A stretch of DNA of 64,000 nucleotides from Asparagopsis taxiformis (taxonomy: Eukaryota; Rhodophyta; Florideophyceae; Bonnemaisoniales; Bonnemaisoniaceae). The stretch's first letter is position 1, and every line of letters starts with the position of its first letter. Of this stretch, positions 20,978-30,299 are shown in pieces. The notes below the pieces were generated by a model, which was given only the letters and a program-made list of their open reading frames with translations, searched no databases and was not told where the DNA came from. The translations under genes were made by a program, and so were the position numbers. The stretch covers positions 1 to 64,000 of the forward strand of contig JALQPE010002273.1 in assembly GCA_030407315.1 (NCBI GenBank), in the 5' to 3' direction.

Positions 20978-21783
20978 TGTGACGCAATTTATTTCGTCGA
21001 CGCGCGCGCGTTCGCTGCGATTGCGTCGGGATGAATTCGCGTGCATCTATCTTAGTTAGTTAGTAAGCGAGCGTACGCGTGGCGTTTTGATTACGTGTCA
21101 CGGGGCGTGGATGCGAGCGCGTGCGCGCGTACGTTGCCACGAAACCGCGAGCCCGGCGCCACGTGTAGCGCTTTTTGCGAATTTCCCTTTTATTTCCCTT
21201 TTTGGGTTTTTTATGACGAAAGTCTTTTTCCCAAATATTTCCCTTTTTGCGTGCGAGCGAGCGGCCGCCGGCCGGCCACGCAAGGACAGCCTGTCCTGAG
21301 TAGTTAGCTACTAATGGTCGTTCAGCTTCGCACCTTACCAATAAACAGCCAGCATCTTCGCAGCTACGAGTTAAGCGTTTAGCGAATCGCGAGGACCGAT
21401 TGCGTTGAAACGTTGCGTGCGGGTTGCTCACGATCGCCGACGTTCGCGTGCGCGCTGCGCATAAACCGATCGTCGAACCGCGTCGCACCGCGATAGCGCG
21501 CGTTGCGTCGCACGCCACTAGGCCAGGGATTTACGACCCCTGTGTGGATCGCGTTGTGCTCGAGTTTACTCGGTGATCTCACCCTGAGATCACGGCTTGC
21601 GCCGGCCCGCGAATCCCGTGTTGCGATCGTTCCCTACGCGTTCCGCCGTTGTACCACCCGTTCGCCAGCGCGACCGAGCGACGCGCGAACGCAAGTTCAG
21701 CCAGCGCGTTACGGTTCACCACGCCCTGACACGGCTGCAATTCTAGAACTCTTAGCGATCGCCACCCCGGCTGGTCCTACACA
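20978..21783 (+). repeat. 3' LTR of the chromovirus (~806 bp)
   Basis: The LTR is bounded by TGTG at 20978 and CACA at 21780-21783, a 4-bp terminal inverted repeat of the TG...CA type. The right edge is supported because recognisable transposase reading resumes at the next base. Inside are AT-rich TTTTATTTCCC-type stretches, repeated around 21180-21250, and an AATAAA polyadenylation signal near 21340. No 5' partner LTR is in the window, so the edges rest on motif position and not on comparison of two copies. Confidence 0.75.
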
Positions 21784-22573
21784 ACCGTCTGCGAAAAAGC
21801 ATGGAGAATGATTTTGTCTAATTGTCCTGAAGGATTTCTCCCTAAGCATCTGCTTTTCGGTCTTCTACTGTTGAAGACATATGGAACAGAAACTGTTTGT
21901 TGTTCTGTAGCAGGAGTGTCAGAGAAATTATTTCGGAAATGGTCATGGATATGCATTGAAGCACTCTCCAGTTTGAATGTGGTAGGTTCATCTTTCATGA
22001 TTGATAGTTTTCGTTATTTTTAATCAAACTAACATAGCTTCGTTATTTCTGTAAGATTCACATTGGAGAAAGGTTTGCTGATGTGTCACCAAGTGATACA
22101 TCTTGCGTCATGACAGTTGATGGAACAGATTGTCGGATTCAAGAACCTACAACTTTCAATCCAATTTGGTATAGCCATAAGTTCAAAGGTCCAGGACTGC
22201 GGTATGAAATCGCAATAAGCATTGCCAAGGGCCATATTGTGTGGGTCAATGGCCCTTATCCATGCGGATCTCATCCTGATGTGAAAATTTTCCGAGATTG
22301 TTTGAAAAGTCATCTTCTACCAGGAGAAGTTATCCTGGCTGATAGGGGTTATACTGACGAAAGATGCGTTTCAATTGCTCCTGGGAAGGACTTGCGTACT
22401 TCTAGTTTGTTACGCGCTCGCCATGAAACTCTTAACGGTAGGATCAAATCCTTCAAGGCAACCGGCGATGTGTTCAGGCACTCGAAATCGAAGCACTCTG
22501 TTGTTTTTTCATGCTGTTGCGAAACTATGTCAACTATCAATCATGAATGGAAATGAACTTTTCTCTGTTTAAT
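21784..22573 (+). pseudogene. PIF/Harbinger-like DDE transposase, interrupted and frameshifted
   Basis: Reading resumes at the LTR edge with EKAWRMILSNCPEGFLPKHL, then LLFGLLLLKTYGTETV and EKLFRKWSWICIEALSSL. A gap of about 60-90 bp follows (a small GT-AG intron or decay), then KIHIGERFADVSPSDTSCVM. The catalytic acids are visible in TVDGTDC (first D), ADRGYTDE (second D) and RARHETLNGRIKSF (E). Near 22490 the frame shifts, and the expected FHAVAKLCQLSIMNG end lies in the other frame, finishing at 22572. The N-terminus is cut off exactly at the LTR, so the retroelement seems to have landed inside this gene. It cannot make a complete transposase. Confidence 0.85.
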
Positions 22574-23663
22574 GTAGTCTAGAAGTTGCACCTGATGAAT
22601 AAATCTTATCGCATCGTTTAATTTTCTTTCTTAAGTTCTTTTCCCCTTTCCAAATGTATTTGCGACCATTTTTCCCAAAGAGACATGCATCCTAGGATAG
22701 CAGTTGTTGTTTTAGAGTAAATGAGCATTTTAAACTGGCAAGTTCATGATTGGAACAGATGTCATCTCTGTAAAAATCCGTAATCTCCTTTGGTTTCGCT
22801 CTAGAAGAAAGTTCACTAATCGGTCGCTTAGCGCACCCAACATCTCGGAAATCTGTTCCTAGTTGAAATGAGATTATTTATAATTGTTAAGATAGAAATA
22901 TATTTACCTTTTCTTATCGAGAAACACATACTTCTGAGAGGGATCACAAAAGAGGAAAAGAAAAATGAAGAAGGCTTGAACAAAAGCGCGGGAATAGTTT
23001 CATTCCGCTCCTGTAGCGGACTGAAACTATTCCTGTTCTTTTGCAGGTCTTCAGACCTTTAGAGATATAGGAAAGATATAGTCGGCTCTACACTGGACAA
23101 ATTAATCCGCTGGTTACACTAGTCTGAGATCGAATCGTTCAGGAACGAATCCATTGTGTTCTGAATGAATTTTGGAAAATGTTTTAAAATTTTAGCTTTC
23201 GTAAAGCAAGGAAAGAACATAGGTGGATATCATGTTTTGGGATTGGTTACCGCACCTCCCAGCTGTCGAACTTGGCAGCCGGTTTTGAAGTTGAAGGACG
23301 CTTCGTCATTGGCCACGCTCCACGCAATTCAATTTTAATCACTAAATCGCGTCTCGATCAGTAATGCTTGCATAACCTCCTCCCTGTTGACTACGTTTCG
23401 ACGTAGGAATTTATTGATTGCCATTCACCTTCATAGCGTCTGAAGTTCTCTCATAGCGCGTTCGTGTTACACAGTCACGAGACAGAAGTGCCGAGACGGT
23501 GGTGATGCTGTCAACCACCAATTGCAAAAGAACAACGAAGACAACTGTAACAGACAGTGCCAATAATTTCCAGTAAATTCGCTATGTTTAGAAATCAAGT
23601 TGAAATATTTTCAAAACTATCCAACACTGACCAAGATATTCAAGAGACCAATAACACGCATCA
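22574..23663. other. Gene-free border between mobile DNA and the gene-dense region
   Basis: About 1.1 kb with no coding signal. It contains the snap-back palindrome at 22981-23043 and, toward the right end, the likely promoter of the helicase-like gene. No clear TATA box was identified. Confidence 0.5.
22981..23043. repeat. 63-bp imperfect palindrome (snap-back element 3)
   Basis: Arms CAAAAGCGCGGGAATAGTTT and AAACTATTCC...CTTTTG are separated by a small TCCGCT/AGCGGA inner stem. The GGAAT...TTTCA/TGAAA...ATTCC inner arm matches the two palindromes in the first 2 kb, so at least three members of this family lie in the window. Confidence 0.8.
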
Positions 23664-26600
23664 ATGCGAAATGTTAATCTCATCGCCAGATGGCACACGA
23701 TGACTTCCACATCACCGTCGCTTCTCTCTCATTCACAATACCGACCTCGCCGCCGATGTGACCAAACCAAGCATCCAATGGATTCTACACAATCAACCAT
23801 GCATTCCAAATCAAACCACCAATTTAAATCGAGCCGTGCAACCCCTCCTATTCCAGTATTCATTCCCTCCTCTCCCAGTCTCGGCGCATCCAAATCCGAC
23901 CGACTGCAACATGCGACCATCTGCAAACGAAGGCCCCGCACGCACGCGCTCCCCATGCGCATGGACACCGCTCAGAAGAATTGGCCCATCAAATCCTCCC
24001 CGCTCGACCAGGAGGAGTGGCAGAGCAGATACGTCGACCTGCGTACAATGAAAGTCGTCTATTGGGATGATGCTCATATTGCATATGAACCGACCCCTGA
24101 TGCGACTTTTGGTGCTTTTCAAAACTCGGCTGCTTTCGTAGATGCCCTGGAAAACGGCTCATTGACCGTTGATATGTTTACAAATGACACAATTCCACTT
24201 TCAGAAAGTCAGCAGCTCGTCGTGTTGACACTTCTGTCCCGTCGCTCCGTGTTGTACATGTCCGCGGCTGGCGAAGAACGTGACGGAATCGTACTCGATA
24301 TCGCAATGCGTAACCGACTATGGAATGGTGTGGCCGTGTTTTGCGCCTCTTGTCGACGCTCTGCCGAGGCGATGCATACTCTGCTGTGCGCCCAAATGGG
24401 CCTTGATCGATCCAATGAAATTTTGCTCGACTTGGGCGATGGCAGTCAGCTCGGACAGCAAGCCAAGACGCGTGGTACAGATGCAAAAGCTGTCAGTATA
24501 ATTGTTACACTGCCTCAGGTTCTATTGACCAATTTGGTCACCTGTGATGATGGCGGTTGGATTGATGATACAAGCCTTGTTTTCATTGATGACTTTGACA
24601 CGTCCACTCTGTCCGTTTGGGAAGAAATTATACTCGCCATGCCCAGTCGTATTGTAATGTGTTTATTTTCCAGGGAACTGGATATCAACGACCGTGAGCT
24701 CGTGCCTCTATGGATAGAATCGATACAGAACTCTATAATTCCGATCAGTCCGCAGGGTGCTACTTCTCTTCTAGATCGCATTGAGAGGCCGCAAAGCTTC
24801 CCGATGCTGCGAACGTTTGCGTACAATGCTGCAAGACATGAGAGTCCCGTGCAAGTTTCTCTCACACTGTTGAAAGACATAATTCAGAAGGAGTTGCAGA
24901 ATTCAGCCAGTAACTTTGTTCCAACTTATTCAGAGTGTTTATTGCATGGCATCAAGATGATAATGGCTGAGAACCCTGCTGAACTCAAATTTGGAAGCGT
25001 GGAGGAGGCTGAATACGCGGATGCCGCATCACTCATAGTTGCAGACGCAAAGCGCACAGAGGCAATAGTACGCTCCAGAAGCAAGCGAAGAACACGCACA
25101 AAACGTAAGGAGAGAACTGGTGCCTCTCTTGCTGCGGCCAGAAAGAGAAGAGAGGCTGCCTTTGCGGATTCACTTTTATTCCCAGCCATTGTTATAACGA
25201 AGGGCAAACGTGAGGCTGAATCTGCTGCATTTGCTGTTCGAAATGCCCTTGGCAATAGAAGCCTGCTCTGGGATGATGACAGTAAGCAGCACCTTGAAGA
25301 ACTTGTTGAAGAGTTCAAACAAGCAAACATGCGTGAGTTGAACGAAGCTCATTTAAATATAATAGAAACCCTAATTTGTGGCATTGGTATTGTACATGAT
25401 GGAACTCCACCCGCTCTTCGATTGTTTGCCGAGGAATTGTTCCGAGGCGGTTTAATCTCAGCCTTGGTTGCCGATTCTCACCTTGGATCATCGCAGTTAC
25501 TGACTCTGCCACGCGGGAAAAGTGTACTGGTCGAATCTGGTGTGCTCGCATCATGTGACGACGTCGACAAAGGTTTCATTACGGCGTCAACAACGGCGTC
25601 TCTTGCTGGCCGAACGGGTATCGACGACGTTGGTAATCTTGTCGTGCTCTGGTATGATGAATCTGTAGATGATGAATCAGCGGGATATGATATTGCATCA
25701 ACGCTGTTGATTCCTCTGTTCATGGAGAGAATGGCCAAACACACGGGCATCACAAAAATGCCAGTGCAGAAAGTTGGGATGCTGACATCAAAAGGTAGAA
25801 GAATCACTGGCAGCGTACTCAGTGGAAGAGACTCTATTTTCAGCCCGTTGTCATCGTCATATGGTGGGGTTTTGCGATCGCTTCGAAGATATGGCGTCGA
25901 TGGATATCGCGATGTACTAGATCACACAATGCAAGCCCATAAGGGCTGGTTGAAACGTGCAGCGCTTCATGCGACATTGGAAAAGATGGAAGCAGAAAAA
26001 GGCATTATTGAAGAACAATTAGACAGCCACGACTGGACAACCATCGGCGAACATCAACGCCGGCAGTCCAAGTTCAACGAGTTGAGTCGGGTTTTTGAAG
26101 CCATGCAAAATCGATATGATTCTGTAATTCGCGAGCGTTTACTCAAGGAACTAAAGCAGTCTAGTCCAGGACGTATAATTGGACTGGTCGGTGACAAGGT
26201 CGATGGCGTCCAGTCGCCATGGCAGCAAAACCTCCTCATCGGAGATCACGCGACAGACCAGGCTCAAATTGCAAAAGATTCTCAGGAGGAGAAGAAAGGT
26301 GCAAGCACCATAACAGAGACGCACCCTAAAAGGGATAGCGTATCTGCCGGTGTGTTTGTCGCACTGATCAACTTGGAAAGTGGATCAAAGGCTGCGAGCA
26401 AGCAAAAATGGCGAGTGGTTACGGTCCTCGCGGATGGGATGTGGACCATGCTGCCTGTTTCTGACGTAGTTGCTATGAGTCATTCAGAGAGCGATATGAT
26501 AGCAAATGTGGATTTGCTAATGATGCCGCACCAAGCCACATTTGACGAAGATTCGTCCACTGGATGGGCAAAGTGTCATCCGATTGACGAGAGCGAACAA

Positions 26601-27680
26601 GAAGCTGTGAGTCGAATCGCTGATCAGCTCATCGCGCGTGTAGCATCAGAAAAACGACCGGACCTTGTCAAAGTGCAGATACCCGAGTTTGAAGCGCAGC
26701 GTAGCCGGGTGGAAATCGCTCGTGGGCTGTACGAAAACTCTGTATGGTATAATCGTGAGGAGGAGCTTTTGGAGCTTCGACGTTTGCGAAGACGCTCGGC
26801 GGAGCTCGGAGACGAAAAGGCCAGATTGCAGAGTGTGTGGCAAGACGTTGAGGATGGATTACACGAGAGGCAAAATGCACGATTGGCAGATCAAGCAGCG
26901 GTTCTCGCTGTGTTAGAAGATTGCCATGCGCTATCTGCAGTGACGGAGGCTCGAATGGAGATGACACCTATTGGAGAACTTGGATCGGTTCTTCCCGGCG
27001 AATACCCGGTGTTTACGGCGGCGTGTTTAGCGTTGATCGACGATGCGGCCACACTTGAAGCGGCAGAATTTATTGCATTTGTTAGCCTTGTGTGTTCTTC
27101 ACGCGGATTTTGGTCGAATGAGAGCGACGAATTTGACTTTATGGTGATGTCGCGCGCGGATGATCTACAGAGCGACCCTGACGAGGAATTGGAAGGTATT
27201 CTACCGCAGGATCTGCGCGTATGCGTTGGAGAAATTCTTCATGCACTACATGAGCTTCATCGCCGGCATGTGGACGAGTCGAGCAGTATCGGCGATATTG
27301 CACCGCAGAAGTTGGACTGGCAGATTGCGCGGGCGGCACATGCGTTTGCGAGTGGAGCGACGTTTGCAGAAGCGGCACAAATTGTGAATAATGATGGTGG
27401 AATGCTGGTGCGAATGTTGTGGAGAGTTGGTCATGTGATTGAATTGATTGTCGATGAGCATACGGGAGAGTTTTCGGATGAGATGCAAACGGTTGCGAGG
27501 AAGGCGGGGGCGCTGCTAGCGAGATGGCCTGTGCGTGAAGATGGAATGCGTCAATTGATTGAGAATGGAGTTGTTGCGAAGCGGTGGAATGGCGACGGGT
27601 ATGATCGATGGTGGCGTGGAGCGCGAGATCGGCTTTTGAGCGAATTTGGAGAAGTGAAGATTGACATTGCATCGGCGTGA
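23664..27680 (+). CDS. ISE2/Ski2-like DExH helicase paralogue with degenerate ATPase motifs
   Basis: This intact, intronless 1338-aa protein has the layout of the plastid ISE2-type Ski2 helicases: a Ser/Arg-rich leader (residues 1-100, possibly a transit peptide; Met13 is an alternative start), two RecA-like domains (about 150-720) and a DSHCT-type helical domain (about 1170-1310). Alignment landmarks are clear: WEEIILAMP, GIGIVHDGTPPALRLFAEEL, FRGGLISALVADSHLGSSQL and LAGRTGIDDVGNLVVL. The catalytic motifs are lost, however. The Walker A position reads SAAGEERDG with no GKT, the DEVH box reads FIDDFD, the SAT motif reads LFSRE, and motif VI lacks its arginine pattern (ASLAGRTGID). It is probably a structural or RNA-binding pseudo-helicase. 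Its stop is 73 bp from the convergent phosphatase gene. Confidence 0.8.
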   Translation: MRNVNLIARWHTMTSTSPSLLSHSQYRPRRRCDQTKHPMDSTQSTMHSKSNHQFKSSRATPPIPVFIPSSPSLGASKSDRLQHATICKRRPRTHALPMRMDTAQKNWPIKSSPLDQEEWQSRYVDLRTMKVVYWDDAHIAYEPTPDATFGAFQNSAAFVDALENGSLTVDMFTNDTIPLSESQQLVVLTLLSRRSVLYMSAAGEERDGIVLDIAMRNRLWNGVAVFCASCRRSAEAMHTLLCAQMGLDRSNEILLDLGDGSQLGQQAKTRGTDAKAVSIIVTLPQVLLTNLVTCDDGGWIDDTSLVFIDDFDTSTLSVWEEIILAMPSRIVMCLFSRELDINDRELVPLWIESIQNSIIPISPQGATSLLDRIERPQSFPMLRTFAYNAARHESPVQVSLTLLKDIIQKELQNSASNFVPTYSECLLHGIKMIMAENPAELKFGSVEEAEYADAASLIVADAKRTEAIVRSRSKRRTRTKRKERTGASLAAARKRREAAFADSLLFPAIVITKGKREAESAAFAVRNALGNRSLLWDDDSKQHLEELVEEFKQANMRELNEAHLNIIETLICGIGIVHDGTPPALRLFAEELFRGGLISALVADSHLGSSQLLTLPRGKSVLVESGVLASCDDVDKGFITASTTASLAGRTGIDDVGNLVVLWYDESVDDESAGYDIASTLLIPLFMERMAKHTGITKMPVQKVGMLTSKGRRITGSVLSGRDSIFSPLSSSYGGVLRSLRRYGVDGYRDVLDHTMQAHKGWLKRAALHATLEKMEAEKGIIEEQLDSHDWTTIGEHQRRQSKFNELSRVFEAMQNRYDSVIRERLLKELKQSSPGRIIGLVGDKVDGVQSPWQQNLLIGDHATDQAQIAKDSQEEKKGASTITETHPKRDSVSAGVFVALINLESGSKAASKQKWRVVTVLADGMWTMLPVSDVVAMSHSESDMIANVDLLMMPHQATFDEDSSTGWAKCHPIDESEQEAVSRIADQLIARVASEKRPDLVKVQIPEFEAQRSRVEIARGLYENSVWYNREEELLELRRLRRRSAELGDEKARLQSVWQDVEDGLHERQNARLADQAAVLAVLEDCHALSAVTEARMEMTPIGELGSVLPGEYPVFTAACLALIDDAATLEAAEFIAFVSLVCSSRGFWSNESDEFDFMVMSRADDLQSDPDEELEGILPQDLRVCVGEILHALHELHRRHVDESSSIGDIAPQKLDWQIARAAHAFASGATFAEAAQIVNNDGGMLVRMLWRVGHVIELIVDEHTGEFSDEMQTVARKAGALLARWPVREDGMRQLIENGVVAKRWNGDGYDRWWRGARDRLLSEFGEVKIDIASA

Positions 27681-27753
27681 GTAGTTAAATTATTTGGGCG
27701 CAGCGCACTTGATGAAAATAAATGAGTGGGAAAGCAATATGCAAAAATGGATT

Positions 27754-28848
27754 TCAAGTCGAGAGCACGGATCGTTGGTAGGTGTAGAGGACGTTTCCCT
27801 CATCATCAATAGCTTGGAGATAGATGTGGGAGCCGTCATATCGGAACAGGAAGAAGCCGTGCTCGCGCGCATACCACGCGGTACTGCCTCTCTCATCTGG
27901 GCGTTCGAGAACGGGAAGAACGGAGCAGCATTGACGCAGATGCTCTCGCTGTGTGATGTTGGCTTCCCGAATGTCGTCCAATTTCGAGCCGGCGCCGGAC
28001 AAAATATGGTCAAAGCCATCGGCACCGTACGGTTGCATGTGCATGAGCGCATGTTCATGACCGGAAATGTAGGCAAGAATCTGAGAAGAATGTCTCAACA
28101 ATAAGGGCTCAATATGTTTTCTCACTTCCTGCGTTCCATAATGGCCGGCCACGGACATGGTATACATATTATGATGACCGAAGACTAGAATTTTCTGCGA
28201 CGGATGGGTGGCACGCAAGGTACGATCGAGCCATTTGACCTGCTCGCGCCATTGGAAGCCGTTTTTGCGCGCGCTCTTGCCGTACTTGTCCTTGACAAAG
28301 GGGGTGGTGTCGAGAAAGACGGCGAGCACACCGTCGATGTAGGTGGTGAAATAGGCGGCGGGCATGTTCCATCTCTTGGAGCGTTTTGAGTATGCAATCT
28401 GTGCGTGCGCATTGCCGAGATGGTCATGATTACCGAGAATGGCATACCAGGGTGTGTGAAGGGTGTGTGGCGCGTGGTAGACCTGTTCGAATGAGGTGTT
28501 GAATTTGTGGTCGTGCACCGATTCGACGCCGATGTCGTAAAAGTTGTCGCCGGAGGAGATGACGTGGGTGGGCGCGAAGGGGGAGTGATGCACGTCGGCG
28601 AGGGAACGCGCTACCTGGTTTTGCTTGTGGCGACCATCGCGGCCCCAATCGCCGAGCACGGCGATGGAGAGGAGCGGGGTGCGTTGCAATCGGCGCGCGC
28701 TACGGTGGGCGGTCGGGGCGTCAAGGAGGGCGACGCAGAGGAGGGCGACGGCGGCGAAGACACCGACGACGACAGGGAGGAAACGCGGGGGCGGACGGGG
28801 GGCGGTCGAGGTGGGGAGAAGCGGGGCGGTTTCGGTGTTGGTCGACAT
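27754..28848 (-). CDS. Purple (tartrate-resistant type) acid phosphatase, membrane-anchored
   Basis: A 364-aa metallophosphoesterase of the ACP5-like group, which hydrolyses phosphomonoesters at a di-iron or mixed-metal centre. Metal ligands are visible in order: D67 (GDWGRDG), D101 and Y104 (SSGDNFYD), N140-H141 (LGNHDH), the histidines of VFGHHNMYT and those of SGHEHALMHM. The tyrosine in GDNFYD is the charge-transfer ligand that gives the family its colour. Residues 23-42 (FLPVVVGVFAAVALLCVALL) form one N-terminal membrane helix or uncleaved signal anchor, so the catalytic domain should face the secretory lumen or cell exterior. Such enzymes are commonly phosphate-starvation induced, but nothing here shows it. 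Intronless, with its stop facing that of the helicase-like gene. Confidence 0.9.
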   Translation of the reverse strand: MSTNTETAPLLPTSTAPRPPPRFLPVVVGVFAAVALLCVALLDAPTAHRSARRLQRTPLLSIAVLGDWGRDGRHKQNQVARSLADVHHSPFAPTHVISSGDNFYDIGVESVHDHKFNTSFEQVYHAPHTLHTPWYAILGNHDHLGNAHAQIAYSKRSKRWNMPAAYFTTYIDGVLAVFLDTTPFVKDKYGKSARKNGFQWREQVKWLDRTLRATHPSQKILVFGHHNMYTMSVAGHYGTQEVRKHIEPLLLRHSSQILAYISGHEHALMHMQPYGADGFDHILSGAGSKLDDIREANITQREHLRQCCSVLPVLERPDERGSTAWYAREHGFFLFRYDGSHIYLQAIDDEGNVLYTYQRSVLST

Positions 28849-29491
28849 TGTGTGTTTGTGTGTGTGGTGGGCATGATGACGACGGATGGGTGGACGGGCA
28901 ATTTATGGCGACGATGCGTGGCGGTTTGATGAGGCGTGTGGTGAGTGTGAGTTTGAAAGGATGTTTTGTGAAGCGGCGTGGGAGGACAAACGGGTAACAT
29001 GATGGGCGAGTCCAATGAACGATAGGTTTGCACGTTGACGAGTGCAATTGGCGGTGCGTGACAACCAAACGTTTGAATCTATGGAATCGAATCTACGAGA
29101 GGAGGAGATCGAAATTGTGGCCAGGTTGAAGACGTGTACGACGTGGAGAAGCGATGCGCAGATGCAGAGTACAGCAATGCGTGTGGAAACGTGCCGTGCA
29201 TGAATCAACACGCCGGGCCAATGACATGCGTGGATGCACGGGTCTGGACGAATGGCACGATGACGATAACAATGTGTACATGTAATCAGTGCAGCTGTGC
29301 GGTCGAAAAGGCGGTTGTGATAGCAGCTCGTTGCTGAGATTTTAATGCTGCTGTACAAGTAAGTCGCCTGCCACGTTGGAAGGAAACCCAAACTCTTTGC
29401 AGCTCACCATTCGTCAGCAACTCGTCGTATATCACCATCCGCATTGCATCTCATCCCATTACATTCTCATCGTATCGCATCCTCCCCGCAA
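28849..29491. promoter_or_regulatory. Divergent intergenic region, phosphatase / GATA-finger gene
   Basis: About 640 bp between two divergent start codons, so it must contain both promoters. No TATA box or riboswitch-like structure is obvious. Short ORFs on both strands look like chance. Confidence 0.5.
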
Positions 29492-30172
29492 ATGGGCGCC
29501 CGCATTCGCCCAGACCTTCGTTGCGTGCATTGCGACACCCAGGAAACGCCCTTGTGGCGCGCCGGTCCGCTGGGACCCAAGACCTTATGCAACGCGTGCG
29601 GCGTGCGCTGGAAGAAGACCGGTTCCGTGATACCAAGACCCAAACGCGCGCCCTCACGACAAACCCCACCGTTGCGTAAACGCGCCCGCGCCGACCCCGA
29701 TGTCAAGCCGCCGACGCCTCCACCGCCCGATCGTCCAGCCGACGGCAAAGCGCTCGCCGAAGCGATGGCCGATGCCGCAGCACGCGCCGCCTCCGCCGCA
29801 CTCCCCGCTCCAAAACCCGTCTCCGTCTTCCGCATGTCCGACTCCCATCGTCCCAAATACGAGTCCGTCTTCTCCGGCCTCATGGTCGTCCCGCGTAGCG
29901 AACCCCATCGCACCCGCACACAAACCCATAAGGGCACCGTTTACTTTGGCGATTTTTCAGCACCGCCCCCTAATACACCGCCCTTGCCTAAACTCGACAT
30001 CGCGCTCGCGAGGCCCTGCTCCTCCCCGCCCCCGGAGGATGACGGCGGCGTCTATGTCACAGAGACACACGCCCCGAGTCCAAGCCCCAGTCCACCCCCC
30101 ATGCCCCGCGTGCGAAGAGGCGGCACAGGCGTGAGAGTGGTGCTCGCCGCTGCCGATGACAGTGATGTGTAG
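29492..30172 (+). CDS. GATA-type zinc-finger transcription factor
   Basis: A 226-aa protein. The start [11 protein letters not shown] is the first ATG in frame; the earlier ORF opening is a TTG. A single plant/fungal-type GATA finger fills residues 11-36: C11-x2-C14-x18-C33-x2-C36 with [20 protein letters not shown], followed by a basic KK. This type binds (A/T)GATA(A/G). The rest is proline-rich and disordered, with an alanine-rich helix at about 85-105 ([18 protein letters not shown]). The finger sits near the N-terminus with no second finger and no recognisable CCT or TIFY domain, so its subgroup is unclear. Intronless, convergent with ATR (127 bp between stops). Confidence 0.88.
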   Translation: MGARIRPDLRCVHCDTQETPLWRAGPLGPKTLCNACGVRWKKTGSVIPRPKRAPSRQTPPLRKRARADPDVKPPTPPPPDRPADGKALAEAMADAAARAASAALPAPKPVSVFRMSDSHRPKYESVFSGLMVVPRSEPHRTRTQTHKGTVYFGDFSAPPPNTPPLPKLDIALARPCSSPPPEDDGGVYVTETHAPSPSPSPPPMPRVRRGGTGVRVVLAAADDSDV

Positions 30173-30299
30173 AGATGCCGTGCCCGCTTTGGCAAACTTA
30201 CCCGTGTAGCTTGTTGTTTCTAGTTTTGGCTTTCGTCCTTCTGTAAATCCTTCTTGTGTCTTCCGACTTTCGATAATAAATTTATATGTGCACTTACCT

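Larger units (their letters stand above)
15101..21783 (+). mobile_element. 5'-truncated Ty3/gypsy chromovirus with 3' LTR
   Basis: The element keeps, in order: the C-terminal part of integrase fused to a chromodomain (15103-16128), a 1.8-kb untranslated stretch, a long antisense ORF (17956-20799), a polypurine tract (20970-20977) and a 3' LTR (20978-21783). Gag, protease, reverse transcriptase, RNase H, the integrase catalytic core and the 5' LTR are missing. The left edge falls at a GGCAGTA palindrome block and the right edge in a transposase gene. The element is much more GC-rich than its flanks, especially at third codon positions, which suggests recent acquisition or a distinct mutational history. 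No target-site duplication can be tested because the 5' end is gone. Confidence 0.85.
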
